This document shows positions 19,720 through 30,877 of a DNA stretch of 64,000 nucleotides, piece after piece. The stretch is taken from NCBI GenBank assembly GCA_009829735.1, contig CM020620.1, positions 1,054,001 to 1,118,000 of the forward strand. Reading direction: 5' to 3'. Each line of letters opens with the position of its first letter. Position 1 is the stretch's first letter. This stretch comes from Pyropia yezoensis (lineage: Eukaryota > Rhodophyta > Bangiophyceae > Bangiales > Bangiaceae). Made by a program: the position numbers and the translations under genes. The notes under the pieces were generated by a model that saw only the letters and a list, made by a program, of their open reading frames with translations, had not been told where the DNA came from and did no database searches.

Positions 19720-19783
19720 AACGAGCGAGATATGATCGAGTACACCCTGTAACCGAGCCGCACATAACCGAATACGCACTGTA

Positions 19784-20183
19784 TCGGGGCTTCGTAAAAC
19801 CCCGATTTCGGGAATCACGATTTCCTGTAGGGAAGGTATGCACGTTGGGTTACAGAGGGGGTGTGGGGGACAGGTTGTCGGCTTCAAGGTCGTCTCTCGC
19901 TTTCGTTTGGTTTCGCCTGCGCTGTGTCTGTCCTCTTTTTCTTTTCTGCCCGTCCAAGGACCATTTCCATGTTCTTGTGGTGGAAGCTCCTGGCAAGGCG
20001 CGACTGACGACTTTGTTTCTTTCTCCCTATCGTGTCTTGTTTTGTTGTGTCTGTTGCTCGAGTGTCGGTGGGCCCGGGGCTGCCATGGCGCCTCGTGCGG
20101 CACTGTGCCATACCCCTCCCTCGTCCGCGATTGGACGCTTCCCTCTGGCTGGTGCCGCCCCCCTCCCCCCCCGCACCCATTCA
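19784..20183. other. Gap before the zinc-finger exon
   Basis: There is no convincing coding sequence. A C-rich tract ending CCATTCAG at 20176-20183 looks like a 3' splice site for the zinc-finger exon that follows. Confidence 0.45.
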
Positions 20184-21075
20184 GTTGTTCGACCACATCA
20201 ACCCCCGAGAACACAAGTGCACCTTCCGCGGCTGCCACCAGGCATTCAGCCGCGCCACCTGTCGCCGCGAGCACGAGCAGACCATCCACCTGGGCATGAA
20301 GTCCTTGCTGCGACCGGTGTCCCAAGCTGTTTGGCCAGCGCAGCAGCCTGACGCGGCACTGCAACAACGCGCACGAGCGGGTCCAAGAGGTGATTGCTGA
20401 CGGCCTGGCGCCCAAGGGGCCCACCCTCCCAGTCGGCGCCCGCTGGGGCGCCCCCGCCGACGGCGGCGGTGGCGGCGGCTGCGGTGGCCGCGTTGGTGGC
20501 CGCCGCAGGGACGGTGACGGCGATCCCCCGCCGCCACCGCGCGTGGTAGCGCTGGTGGAGGCGGCGTACGGCCTCGTCGCGGACAACGGCGGGACCGCGC
20601 CGCCCGGAAGGCGGGGTCGACGCCGAGGCGCGCGGCCGCGGAAGGGGCGGCCGCGGCGGCCGAAACGGCGGCAGCGGCGGCGGCTGGCACGACGGCCACG
20701 ATGGCCACGACGATGGGTGCGGCGGGGGCGGCGGGGACGGCGGCGGCGGCGGTCGCGCTCGACGCCAGCAGCAGCAGCAGCACGGGTGTGCGGCGCGGCG
20801 GCGCGGGGGCGCACAGCGCCCGCCGCCGCCGCCCCACCACTGCCGCCATCCGCCGGCCCAACAGCCGCCGTGCCCGCACTTGGCGGAGCGGCCGGGGCGG
20901 CCCGCAGGCCATGGCGGCGGCGCGCGTCAGCGACCGCAGTGACGGCGGGGAAGGCGGGGACAGCGACACTACTAGCGACGACGACGACAACGCCGACAAT
21001 GGTAGTGGGGGGCTGGACGACGGGAGTCCCGGTGGGAGTGGGGACGGCTGTGGGGGGGGCACCGCCGGCGGGTAG
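20184..21075 (+). CDS. C2H2 zinc-finger protein, partial and frame-broken
   Basis: Two C2H2 fingers are plain. Finger 1 at about 20218-20289 is CTFRGCHQAFSRATCRREHE with H-x4-H. Finger 2 at about 20309-20374 is CDRCPKLFGQRSSLTRHCNN with H-x4-H. They lie in different frames, with a 1-base change in the linker. The frame shifts back near 20590 into an Ala-rich stretch, a Ser run and an acidic Gly/Asp tail (SDTTSDDDDNADN) that stops at 21075. The upstream exon was not identified. Two compensating indels suggest either a recent pseudogene or sequence errors in a GC-rich tract. It is probably a DNA-binding regulator if intact. Confidence 0.5.
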
Positions 21076-22518
21076 GGGGGGCGGGCTGACAGCCGCCGAG
21101 ACGGCGGCAGCGCCGCAGGCAGCCCATCGCACAGCGTCTATCGGGCGCGCTGGCGGCGGGCGAGCCGCCGTCCACAACGCCCGCGGCCATGGGCCCATAG
21201 GGCTGGGGTGGACGCGGGGGCGGCTGGGGGTGCCTGGAGCGGCCGCTGACTGGTCGCGGATGCGGGGCCGGAGGTTCGAGATGCCGGGGAGGCGGCGGAG
21301 AAGGCGGCGGGGGAGTGGGGTCGAGGGCAGGGGGCGGGGGGGTTCCTTGCGCCGGGAAACAATGGCGGGGGGGGGGGGGGGGGGGGGATGGGGGAGGGTG
21401 GGGGGGGGGAGGGCGAGAGGCCCACGCGCACCCCGACCCCCCCTCGCCCAATGGGGTGCTCCGCAGCGTGCAGCGGCAGTGGCTGCGCGTTGGCGGCTGC
21501 CCCGGCGCGGCTGCGTGATATCGTGCGGGGCGTCTGGGGCTGAGGGTCCCCGGGCCCTTGCTGCGGCGGCGCGCTGCCGCAGAGGCGCGGCCGCTGCCGC
21601 GCGCGCGCCCCATGCGACCCAGAGGATGGCTGGACGTGGCGCAGGTGGTGGGATCGCCCGTATCCTACGGTACACTTGGCCCCCCGCCGGCGCGGGGGGC
21701 GAGGGGAGGGGGCGCGGCGGCGAGGGGGACGACGGGCGGTGGCGGCGGCGATGCGGCCACCGCGGGGGCGTCAGCAGAGGCGGGCGAGGCGGCGCGCGGG
21801 GGAAAAGGGGGGGCGCGGCCGCCGCCGCGGCGGCCGGGGTAGCCACCGCCGCCCGCGGCGGGCGGCGGAGAAGGAGGGTGGCGGGGGCGGTGGGCGCGGT
21901 GGGCGTGGGGGGGGGGGGACTCGCTGCAGCTTCTGCTGCACGACGCGGACCTGGGTCGCCGCTGGGCGGGGGGGGGGGGGGGGGGGAAGATGCCAGGGGG
22001 ACACCGTTGCCGCAGCCGACGCGGCGGCCGCGCAGACGACGCCGACGCCGACGCCGACGCCGGCGGCAGCAGAGGGGGGGGGGGTGGGAGGGGGGGGGAC
22101 GCTCCGACGGCATCAGATCTTGCTGAGAACCGCTACTGTACATACAGAACAGTACATCAAATGGGTTGTGAGCGGTTCAGCCTGTAGATAGGCTGCGCTT
22201 CCATTACCTCTCTTTGCCGGCGTCAGCGGGGTTTTTCGCGACGATGCATGACAAGAGCCGCTGCACGTCCAATCGGCGGTTTGTTTGGTAGGTACAGTAC
22301 ATTGTTTAAGCCCCTCTGCGCTGCGCCGGGCGTCTGTGAAGCGCCAGCTTGAGGCTGGAACGAAGTGGGCGACGGCAGCAGGTGTCGCAGGGTGACGAAG
22401 GGAAGAATACCTTACGCGCAAAGTGAAGAAAAAGAAAAGAGTCACTGGAACAAATCAATAAGAGAAGCAGGCTGCCGGCCAAGCCAGGGTCAGGGGAGCA
22501 CGCTGGCGCGACATCTAA
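21076..22518. other. GC-rich intergenic stretch between convergent genes
   Basis: There are long G runs and simple triplet repeats. ORFs are open on both strands because of composition, and none has a recognisable domain. Confidence 0.5.
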
Positions 22519-25500
22519 TCAGGTCAGCACCCCGCTGGTGGCAAAGCTGCCACCCAGCCCCCCCGCCCCACCCCCGCCACCCCCACCCCCTCCGGCGGCG
22601 TCGGTGGCGTCCCGAAGCTCTGCGGCCTCGACTTCCAGCTCGGCCAGCACCACCAGCAGGTCCCCGTGTTCGCCTTCGAGGGCGGCCAGGCGGGCGGCCA
22701 GGTCGGCCGCCGCCGCCCGCGCGGCCGCCGCGTCGGCGGCCGCGACGCGGAGGCCCACCGCCTCCGCGTCGAGCGCCGCGGCGCGGTCCCCCGCGGCGGC
22801 GAGCGCCGCCTCGGCTGCGGCGGCACGGTCGGCGGCGGCGGCGGCCCGGGCGGTCGCGTCGTCAAGGTCGGCGGCCGCCCGAGCGGCGGCCGCGTCGGCC
22901 GCGCGTCGTGCTGCGTCGGCGGCGGCCGAGGCGCCTTCGGTGGCCGACTCGGCCTCGGCGCGCCCACACTCGGCGGCGGCGGCGGCGGCCTCGAGCGCCG
23001 CCACCCGCTCCGCGCCGGCCCGCCAGCGGGCAGTGCCGTCGGCGGCAGCCGCCTCCATCGCGCGGAGCCGCCGGAGGTGGTCCTCCTGCACCGCCGACAG
23101 GCGGGCCTCCACGTCGGTCACCCGAGCGGCGGCTGCCGCCTCCGCGGCGGCCGCCGCGGCCGCCCCCTTTTCCGCCTCCCCCGCCCGCTCGTCGGCGGCC
23201 GCCAACGCCGCCGCCGCGTCGGCCGCGGCAGCATTGGCGGCGGCCATTTCGGCCGCGGCCCGCTCCGCGGCGGCCGAAAGGGCCTCCACCTCGGCCTCGA
23301 GCGCCTCGGCAACGGCCGTTGCCTCGTCGGCGCGTTCGTCAGCGGCTGTCGCCGCGGCGGCCGACACGGCAAGGCGGTCGGCAAGGTCCCCGGCGGTGGC
23401 CTCCGCCGCTTCCGCCGCGTCGGCGCGCGCCTCGAGAGTGCCAACCCAGGCGGTGAGGGCGCGCTGCTCGCGCGCGGAATCCGCCCGTCGCTCCCGCGCC
23501 TCGGCCGCCGACGCGTCGGCGGCAGCCGCTCGAGCCTTGGCGGCCGCCACGTCGGCGGCCGCAGTCTCCACGTCTGCCTCGGCGCGCTCGGTAGTGGCCC
23601 GCGCCGCCTCGTTGGCGGCGTCTCGCTCCTTGCGCGCCGCCGACGCGGTCGCGAGGGCGTCGGACAGGCGGGCGGCCTTGGCGGTGGCCGCTTCGGCCGC
23701 CGCCGCAGAAGACGCGGCCGACGCCTTGGCCACCGCCGCCACCTCCTCCAGCCCCGCCGCCCGGGCACGCTCCTCAGCAGCCGCGCGCTCGGCAGCCTCC
23801 CCGGCGGTCGCGGACGCCGACGCCTCGCGCACCGCCGACGCGGCCGACTCCTTGGCCAAGACCAGCCGCCGCGCGGCGGCACTGGCCGACGTGCGCGCCG
23901 ACGCAGCCTCTTCTGTGACCGCCGCGAGCTTCGCCGTTGGCTTGACCACCTCCGCTCGAGCCGCCGCGGCAGCGGTGGCAGTGTGAATATTTCTGTGTGA
24001 CTCATTGCACCTTGGTGCGTGCGTCGGTGCATGAGCGCTAGACCTGGCTTAACGGTTGGCACATGTTTTGGAATCTCACAGGCAGAGTCGGCCTCGCGGG
24101 CAGTGGACTCTTCCAGCCGTGCCGCGAGCGCGTCGGCCCGCGCGGCAGCCGCAGACGTGTTGCTTTCCGCCACCGAAGACGCGCTCGCTGCGGCCGCGTC
24201 TACCGCTGCCTTTTCCGCTGTCGCCGCTGCAGCGGCGGCGGCAGCGGCATCGGCGGCCGCGGCCTGGCCGGCCAGCTGCGCCGTCAGGGACCGCACGCGG
24301 TCGTCTGCGGCCGCGGCCGCCGCGGCCGCCTCCTCGGCCGCCGCCGCGGCCGCTGCGTCGGCAGCAGCCCGCGCGGTGGCCAACCGCCGATCAGCGGCAG
24401 CGGCTGCGTCGGCAGCGGCGGCTGCAGCCGCAGCCTCGGTGGCTGCCACCGCCGCCACCGCCGCGTCGCGCTCTGCGGTCAGGCGGCCGTGTGTACGGCC
24501 GAGGTTCTCGACCGTGGCCTCCAGCTCGTCTAGCGCCTCGGCGGCCGCCTGCCTCTCCGACGCGGCGCGCTCGCGGAGAACCCCCAGGTGGGTGGACAGC
24601 GTATCACCGCCGCCACTGACGCTGTCGTCGACGCGGCCACTGCTGCTGCTTCAGAAGAGGCCTGCTGCGCCGCGTCAGCATCGGCGCGGGCCGCGTCGCG
24701 GGCCGCTTCGGCAGACGCCACTCGGTCATTTGCGTCAGCCACAGCTGCCACTGCCGCTGCCAGCTCCTGGCGAACCCGTTCCGTGGCGCCTCCGTGAGAT
24801 ACAGCCGCCGTCTGAGCGTCTGCAGCCGCGGCGGTCGCGGCAGCGGCCTCAGCAGTCACAGTATCCAGCTGTGGCCGCAGACGCACAGCCTCGGCCTCTG
24901 CCTCCGCCGCGCTGCCAGCAGCCTCGGCAACCCGCGCCGCTTCGGCTTCACGGTCGGCAACAGCGGCTTCCAAGTTCGTAGTCGCTGCAGCGGCCTCTGC
25001 CTCATAGCGGGCGGCCGCGGCTTTGGCCTCACCGGTTAACTCGTCCACCCATCGAGAAGATGCAGCTGCCTGGTCACACAGAGCTGCTGCGTGCTTCGAA
25101 AGGCAGTCCACTTCAGCTGAAGTGGTGGCCAGCTCAGCCAGCAGGGCCTCGACTGACGCTGACGCGGTGGACGCTGACGATCGGGCGCTGGCAGCCTCCG
25201 CCACTGCCACGTCACGGGCAGACTCAAGCGTTGCCACCTCCGAGCGCGCCACCGCAACTGCCTTCGCAGCGTCGGCACGAGCCGCTTCCACGTCAGCCGC
25301 GGCCGCAACTCGAGCAGCCCCGACGGCTGAAGACGCCTCAGCGCGTGCAGTCTCAAGCGCAGCCGCAAGCGGCTCTGCATCTCCCCGAACCTTGTCAGCG
25401 CGCGCGGCAGCCTCTGCAGCTGCGGCAGTGGCCTCTTCAAGTCGGGAAGAGAGTGCCTTCGCGTCAGCTTCGGCAGCTACTACGCGCGCATCGGCCTCTT

Positions 25501-28500
25501 CTGCGCGAACCCGCGCCTCCTCCAAAGCAGTCTCTGCGCGCACCGCCCGAGCCTCGGTCGTCTCGAGGCATTCCCGCATCTCCACTTCGGCGGCTTCGGC
25601 ACGTGCGGTCTTTGCCTCCGAAGTGTGCAGGCGCTCCCGCGCCTCCTCTGCGTCACGGGCAGCCACAGAGACGAGTGCCTCAGCCTCGGCAGCGCGGCGT
25701 TCCAGCTCCTCATCCCTCGTAGAGAGACCCCCACCACAACTGCTGTCGCCGCTTCCGCCCACGCCACCTGCGCCACGTTCGCTACTGCTACTGCGGTTGT
25801 ATGTGCCACCTTGGGTGGTGAGGGCGTCTACCGCGCTTTCCAGTTCCCGCACTCGCAGCCGCTGCTCCGCCAGCTCCGTCTCGGCGCGATTGAGCTGCTT
25901 GCGAAAGTCCGCCGCATCACCGCGGCTATGACCCGGTGCTCCATTAATGGCAGCCCGCGTCGACGCGGGCGATCTTGACGACGAGGATTTGCCGCCAGAT
26001 TTGGCCAGCTCGTCCTGCAGCTCCATCACCCGCGCACTCAGCGTTTTCTTAGAGTGCTCAGCCTCAGCAAGGGGCAGCTCAGCGTCACGCAGCCGCTCCA
26101 CCTCCACAGCCGCCCGACGGAGGTCCTCCCCTGCCGCGGCGGCAGCCGCTGCCGCCTCCCCCCGAGCATCCTGTACCTCCTGCACCACTCGCCGCAGAAG
26201 GGCACATTCGGACAGGGCTGCCTCGACGGCTGTCTCTGTCTCGGCTGCCCGAGCAACGGCCGGCCCCGTCGCCGACGCGGCCGACGCGGCCGAAGCGGCG
26301 GAAGCCGACAACTCCTTGATACGCGCCTCCAGGCTCGCCACCTTGGCCTCTGCCACCGCACGCGCCTCTTCCGCCCCGCTCCGCGCTTCATCTGCCTCGT
26401 ATACCTGACCCGAAAGGCGGATGGTCTGCTCTGCACGGGTTGCCACCTCAACCCGCAGAGACTGAAGCTCCTCACTCGTACCGCCACGCTCGTCCTCCAA
26501 ATCTGCCAGCCGGGCAGACAGCTCAGTGACCTGTCGCGCTGACGCGGCGGCCGCCGCGGTTGCCGCCGCCGCTGTCGCCTTGGCCCCATCCGCGGCGGTG
26601 CGACTCTCCCGCGCCAGCGTCGCCAGCCGCCCATTCTCATCCCGCTCAGTTGCCAGAGCCGCGTCGCTCGCAGCCGCCGCGGCGGTCGCGTCTGACAAGC
26701 TGGAACGCAAAGCAGACAGTTCATATTCAGCAGCTGTCGCCCGCGCCGACGCTGATCGCGCGTCGTTGCGAGCCGCCTTGGCCTCGGCCCGCGCCGACGC
26801 CAGCGCCTCGGCACCGCGAGCGGCAGCCGACGAACGGAGAGCGGCCGCCTCGGCGCGAGCCGCGGACGCGTCTTCTGTGGCAGCCGCCACCGCTGCACGT
26901 GACGCAGAGCGGAGGGCGGCCAGCTCCGCCGCCGCTGCAGTCGACGACCGATCAGCGTCGGCTTCGGCGTCAGCACGCGCAGCATCGGCGCGAGCGACGG
27001 CCGCCGTGGCAGACTCCTTGTCAGCCACGGCAGCAGCTAGCTCGCAGCGCAATTCATCAGCGGCCGCCGCCCGAGCAGATGCCGCGGCGACGGCAGCCTC
27101 GGCCACCTCGGCGCGCCGGCGGAGGTCGGCCACGTCGGCTACGTCGCCGGCCGCACCGCCCGCACGCAATGCGTCCCGCTCGCGTTCAACAGCCGCCAAG
27201 GCAGCGACCGCCGCTTCGGCATCTCGCCGCGCGCCGTCGGCGGCCGCAGCCGCATCCGCCCCTGCGGACCGCTGCGCAGCCAGCTCCTCGGACAAGCGCT
27301 CGGCTTCTGCGGCAAGAGCAGAGCCACTGGTGCTGCCGCCACCGCCTCCGTTGATGCCACTGCCGCCGCCTCCGCCACCGTCGCGACCGTCGCCATCAAA
27401 TCCGCGTTCCAGTTCTAACGCACGGTAGGCCTGGTCGATGGCCGCTGCGTCGGCTGTCTATTCAGCAAGCAGCAGCTCCAGTGCATCGGCGCGCTCCTCG
27501 GCAATAGCAGCGCGCTCGGCCACGGCCGCCAGCTCCACGCCTCGTTCTCCAGACGCAGCCGTGGCCGAAGCTGAGAGGGATGCCTCGGCCTCTGCCAGTG
27601 CCGCCATCAAGCGAGAATTCTCTGCGCGAGCAGCAGCCACAGCCTCGTCCTGCTGGCGAATGAGCTCCTTGTACGACAAAAGCACTGTGGCATCCTTATC
27701 TCTGTCGCCATCACCGTCAACGCTGTCACTGCCACCGCTACCACCATGGCCACCACCCCGCATGCCGCCATTACCCCGCCTACCGTCAAGGACGTGCTCG
27801 TCGGGGAAGCCGTTGCTGAGACCAGCACCTATCCCACTGCGGTTACCTTGTCGTGGGGGTGCGGCCTTGGGCGCGGAAACCAGCTGCACCACCACTGGCT
27901 GGACAGCAGCGTAGACCTCCTCAAAAACCTCCACAAAGCGCGTGTCGTACCACAGCTCATGGCCGACGCCGCCACCGCGACATAACCCAGACATGATGCG
28001 CTCGACAGTGAGGAGGAAAGCGGGAGAACGCCCTGCGAGAGGGCCCGTGCCGGCACCAGCGCCGTCCTCCTCGCCGCCTCCCCCGCCAGGCTCGTCCCGC
28101 GACGTCGCAAGCGCGGACGCGTACGCGTCCGAGGCGCGCAGGTCCTCGAGGCGAGCTGAAAAGTCCGCCACCCCCACCCGGTGGCGAACCGCATCGACCA
28201 GAGAGGAACGGCTAACCACCGCTGAGCCTCCAGACCCGCCCTTGCCGCTGCGACCGCCGCCAAAGCGACCGCCGAGAAAGCCTCCTCCACCGCCGTCGGC
28301 CAGCAATTCCGCGGGCGCGGCTGACACCCCCTCGCCGTCGGACGGTGCGCCACACACACACCCAGCAAAGCGGCGGCCAGCCCCCGGGTGTGAACGTTCC
28401 CGTCCCCCCCCGTGACCAGCTCGACAACCAGCGGCAGCGCCGCAGCAGACGACAAAAACATGGCCACCACCGCGGGGTACCTCTGCAGCCACCCAACGAG

Positions 28501-30224
28501 CAGTTTTAGCAGTGCAATGGACACCCCAGCGGGCGCGCCGCCACGCGCAGCGCGGCCCAGCGCGCGGCCAACAGCTGACACTAGTCGCTCATCCCCGCCG
28601 GGCGCAACAGCTGCCGCCAACGCGGCGGCACCGTCCGTAGTGACTGCCGTTACCCCGAGGAGGGTGGCTGCGTAAAATACGCCGCCTGCGTCTGAACCCT
28701 CGGGCCACCCCACCACCAGGCGCATCAGAGATGAGGCCAGGTCGGCATGGTCCCCGGCGGCGGCGTTACCCCTCCTTCCGCCACCGGCATCGGCACCAAG
28801 GGCGGTCAGCCACTCGGCCGATACCCCCCCCTCAGTGGACCCCGCCGGCGCTGACAGAGACGCGCTCAGCGCAACGAAGCAGCGCGGACGCAGGCGTAGG
28901 AAGAAGCTCCCACAGCCGCCAACCCCACCGAGTGCGGCGTGTCGGGGGGTGGCAAGATGCCAGTTGTGGGAAAGAGGGTATGGGTGGGCGGGTGGCCCCG
29001 TGCGAGCGCAGCCGTTGCCATCAGCGCCGCTACACGCACGTCGGGGGGGAGTGGCGGCACACCCCCAGGAGGGGCACCACTGGTGCCAGAACCTGGGCGG
29101 CCATCACCCCCCTGGTCAAAAGCCAACGCCAAGACCTCTGCAGTGAGGCCCGCCGACAGACATTCGTCGCGGGTGCCACCACCGTCGGCAGCAACCAGCA
29201 AAGAAACGGTATGCAGTAGAGCAAGTGCCGTGTCCAGCTGAGGTCCGGTGGCGCCCCCACCCCCCGCGGAGGTGCCCAGAAGTGCAGGGGGCGGCGCCGG
29301 CGGGGCCTCACGCAGCCCCGCTGCCGCGGAACGGAGGAGCACCCCCAGGCGAGGCACCGCCCGACAGCGCCGGGCAGCGGCAGCGCCGGCCGCCCCCCCC
29401 GCTGCCAGCGTGGCGTTGACGGCCGTCACGGCGGCCGTAAGCAGTGCCGCTTGGTGCGCCGTCTCGGCAGGCCCACCCTTGTGCAGCGCATTATCCACAC
29501 ACGTGTCGGCCACGTCCAGAAGCCTCTCATAGCCGTCGGCGGCCGCGAGCACCGCAGCAACGGCAGAAGACGCACCGGCAGCAGCGGCGAGGAAGCCCAG
29601 AGAACGCAGTCGCACCCCCGGTGCCGAGTCACGGGTGGCCTCAAGCAGCCGCCCGGCTGGGGGCGGGGAGGCGTCGAGCAGGCGCGGCACCGTGGCGGCG
29701 GCGTTGGCACCCAGCAGGGCAGCGAGGACGTCCAAAGCGGCCGCCCGGGTGGCCGCGTCATCCGCCTCAACGGCGTCGAGAACCAGGTCCATCAAGCCGT
29801 CCATGGCCACCCACGCGGACGAGTTGTCGGCCGCCACAGACGCAGCCTCCTCGGGCGTCCACGATACTGACGGTGGAGGCCGCGAGTCACGGGCACCCCC
29901 CTTCCGGCGCCCCCCCCCGGCGCCCGCCTCGCCGTCACTACTGTCCTCCGCCCCCGCGGACCGCCCCGCATCAGGAGGTGAAGGCGGCGGCGGGAGGACC
30001 CCACAGATGCGGGCCAGCAGCGTGAGAGCAGCGGTCACCGTGTCCTCATGCGCACCATCCTGTTCAATAACCGCGTACAGGACCTTGATACCACGGCTGC
30101 CGATCTCCCGCTGTGCGTCGGGGCCGCGGAGGGCAAGCTCGGCTAGCGCCGCGACCGCAGACCGTCCGTACAGACACGAACAAGCACGCACGCAAACAAA
30201 CCAACACACACACAACATGACCAT
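22519..30224 (-). CDS. USO1: Uso1/p115-type vesicle-tethering protein (frames interrupted)
   Basis: This encodes a Golgi tether that links COPII vesicles to membranes through Rab1 and SNAREs. The armadillo-type globular head is spread over 30.2-27.9 kb: matching blocks include AVAALAELALRG, LRSLGFLAAAAG with YERLLDVAD, LLKLLVGWLQRYPAVVAMFL, RGLAAALLGVCV and LWYDTRFVEVFEEVYAAV. An Ala-rich coiled coil of over 1,500 residues follows. The C-terminus has GDLLVVLAELEVEAAEL, equivalent to the conserved p115 DLLVLLADQDQKI motif, but lacks the usual acidic tail. The N-terminal start is uncertain (ATG at 30224, CACCATGG context). The frame changes near 28.9, 28.35 (a GT repeat), 24.6 and 24.05 kb. A TAG interrupts at 27460-27458. 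One change, near 24.05 kb, could be an intron. Confidence 0.75.
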
Positions 30225-30290
30225 GGTGCAAAATAAAAAAAGGGGGAGCGGCAATGCCACCACGGTCCCCGGGTGAGAAAGACTCAGCAC

Positions 30291-30877
30291 GCAGGCCCCG
30301 CCACGGCGGGACGGTAAGACAAGAGCGCCAGCAGCGTGCGGGGCGGAGCGCCGTCCTTCCTAGGCCGGGAAGTCGAAAAAACGGCTCGGGCTGGGAGGGC
30401 AACCCACCTCGCCCGCACCCCCCCCCCCTTCGCCGCCGCCGCCCGCCCTAAGCGCAGGAGCCACCGCCAACCACACCGTCGCCACGCCCAAATGCCAAGA
30501 CAGGCGGGTGGCACACGCGTGCCCCCCGCCCGTCCCTCCCCCTCCCTGCCCCCCCCTCCCCGCCCCCCCTACGACCCCCCCTCCCTCTCCTCTCTCCCTC
30601 CCCCATGGTGCGCACAAGCGGCGTGCCGCGGCAAGGGGAGGGAGGTAGCGGCCAAAAAAGAAAAAGAAGAGGGGAAAATCCCCCCCACATTGAGAGGGGC
30701 GGGGGGGGCAGGGGGGAGAGGGAAGGGAGAAGGGGGGGCGCGGAAACGCCGCCCGTGGCCACCGCGCCATCCGCCGGCAGCAGCGTCTCTGACCCCAGCA
30801 ACCAAAAAACGAAAATGAACCGAGAAAGGGTTTGAAGGGGGGGGGGGGGGGAGGGCGCTTCTGCCCCACGCGTCGCC
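30291..30877. other. Intergenic, C- and G-run rich
   Basis: This is the gap between the USO1 5' side and the 3' end of the next minus-strand gene. Homopolymer tracts dominate, and no gene is seen. Confidence 0.5.

Larger units (their letters stand above)
17479..19783 (-). mobile_element. pogo/Tigger DNA transposon
   Basis: The element surrounds an intact transposase. TA-CAGTG occurs at 17510-17516 and, inverted, at 19777-19783, as expected of pogo ends, giving 17512-19781. The internal match between the ends is weak. A longer inverted match (GTGCGGCTCGGTTA) is found at 17479-17492 and near 19750-19763. The exact ends are therefore open. Confidence 0.65.

Noticed and set aside
19699-22143. 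814-codon minus frame and 578-codon plus frame over the same DNA
   Set aside because: Both are compositional. Only the zinc-finger segments at 20184-21075 carry recognisable residues.
22519-27300. Very long plus-strand Ala/Arg-rich frames opposite USO1
   Set aside because: They are shadows of the Ala-rich coiled coil; the minus-strand frame carries the conserved C-terminal p115 motif.
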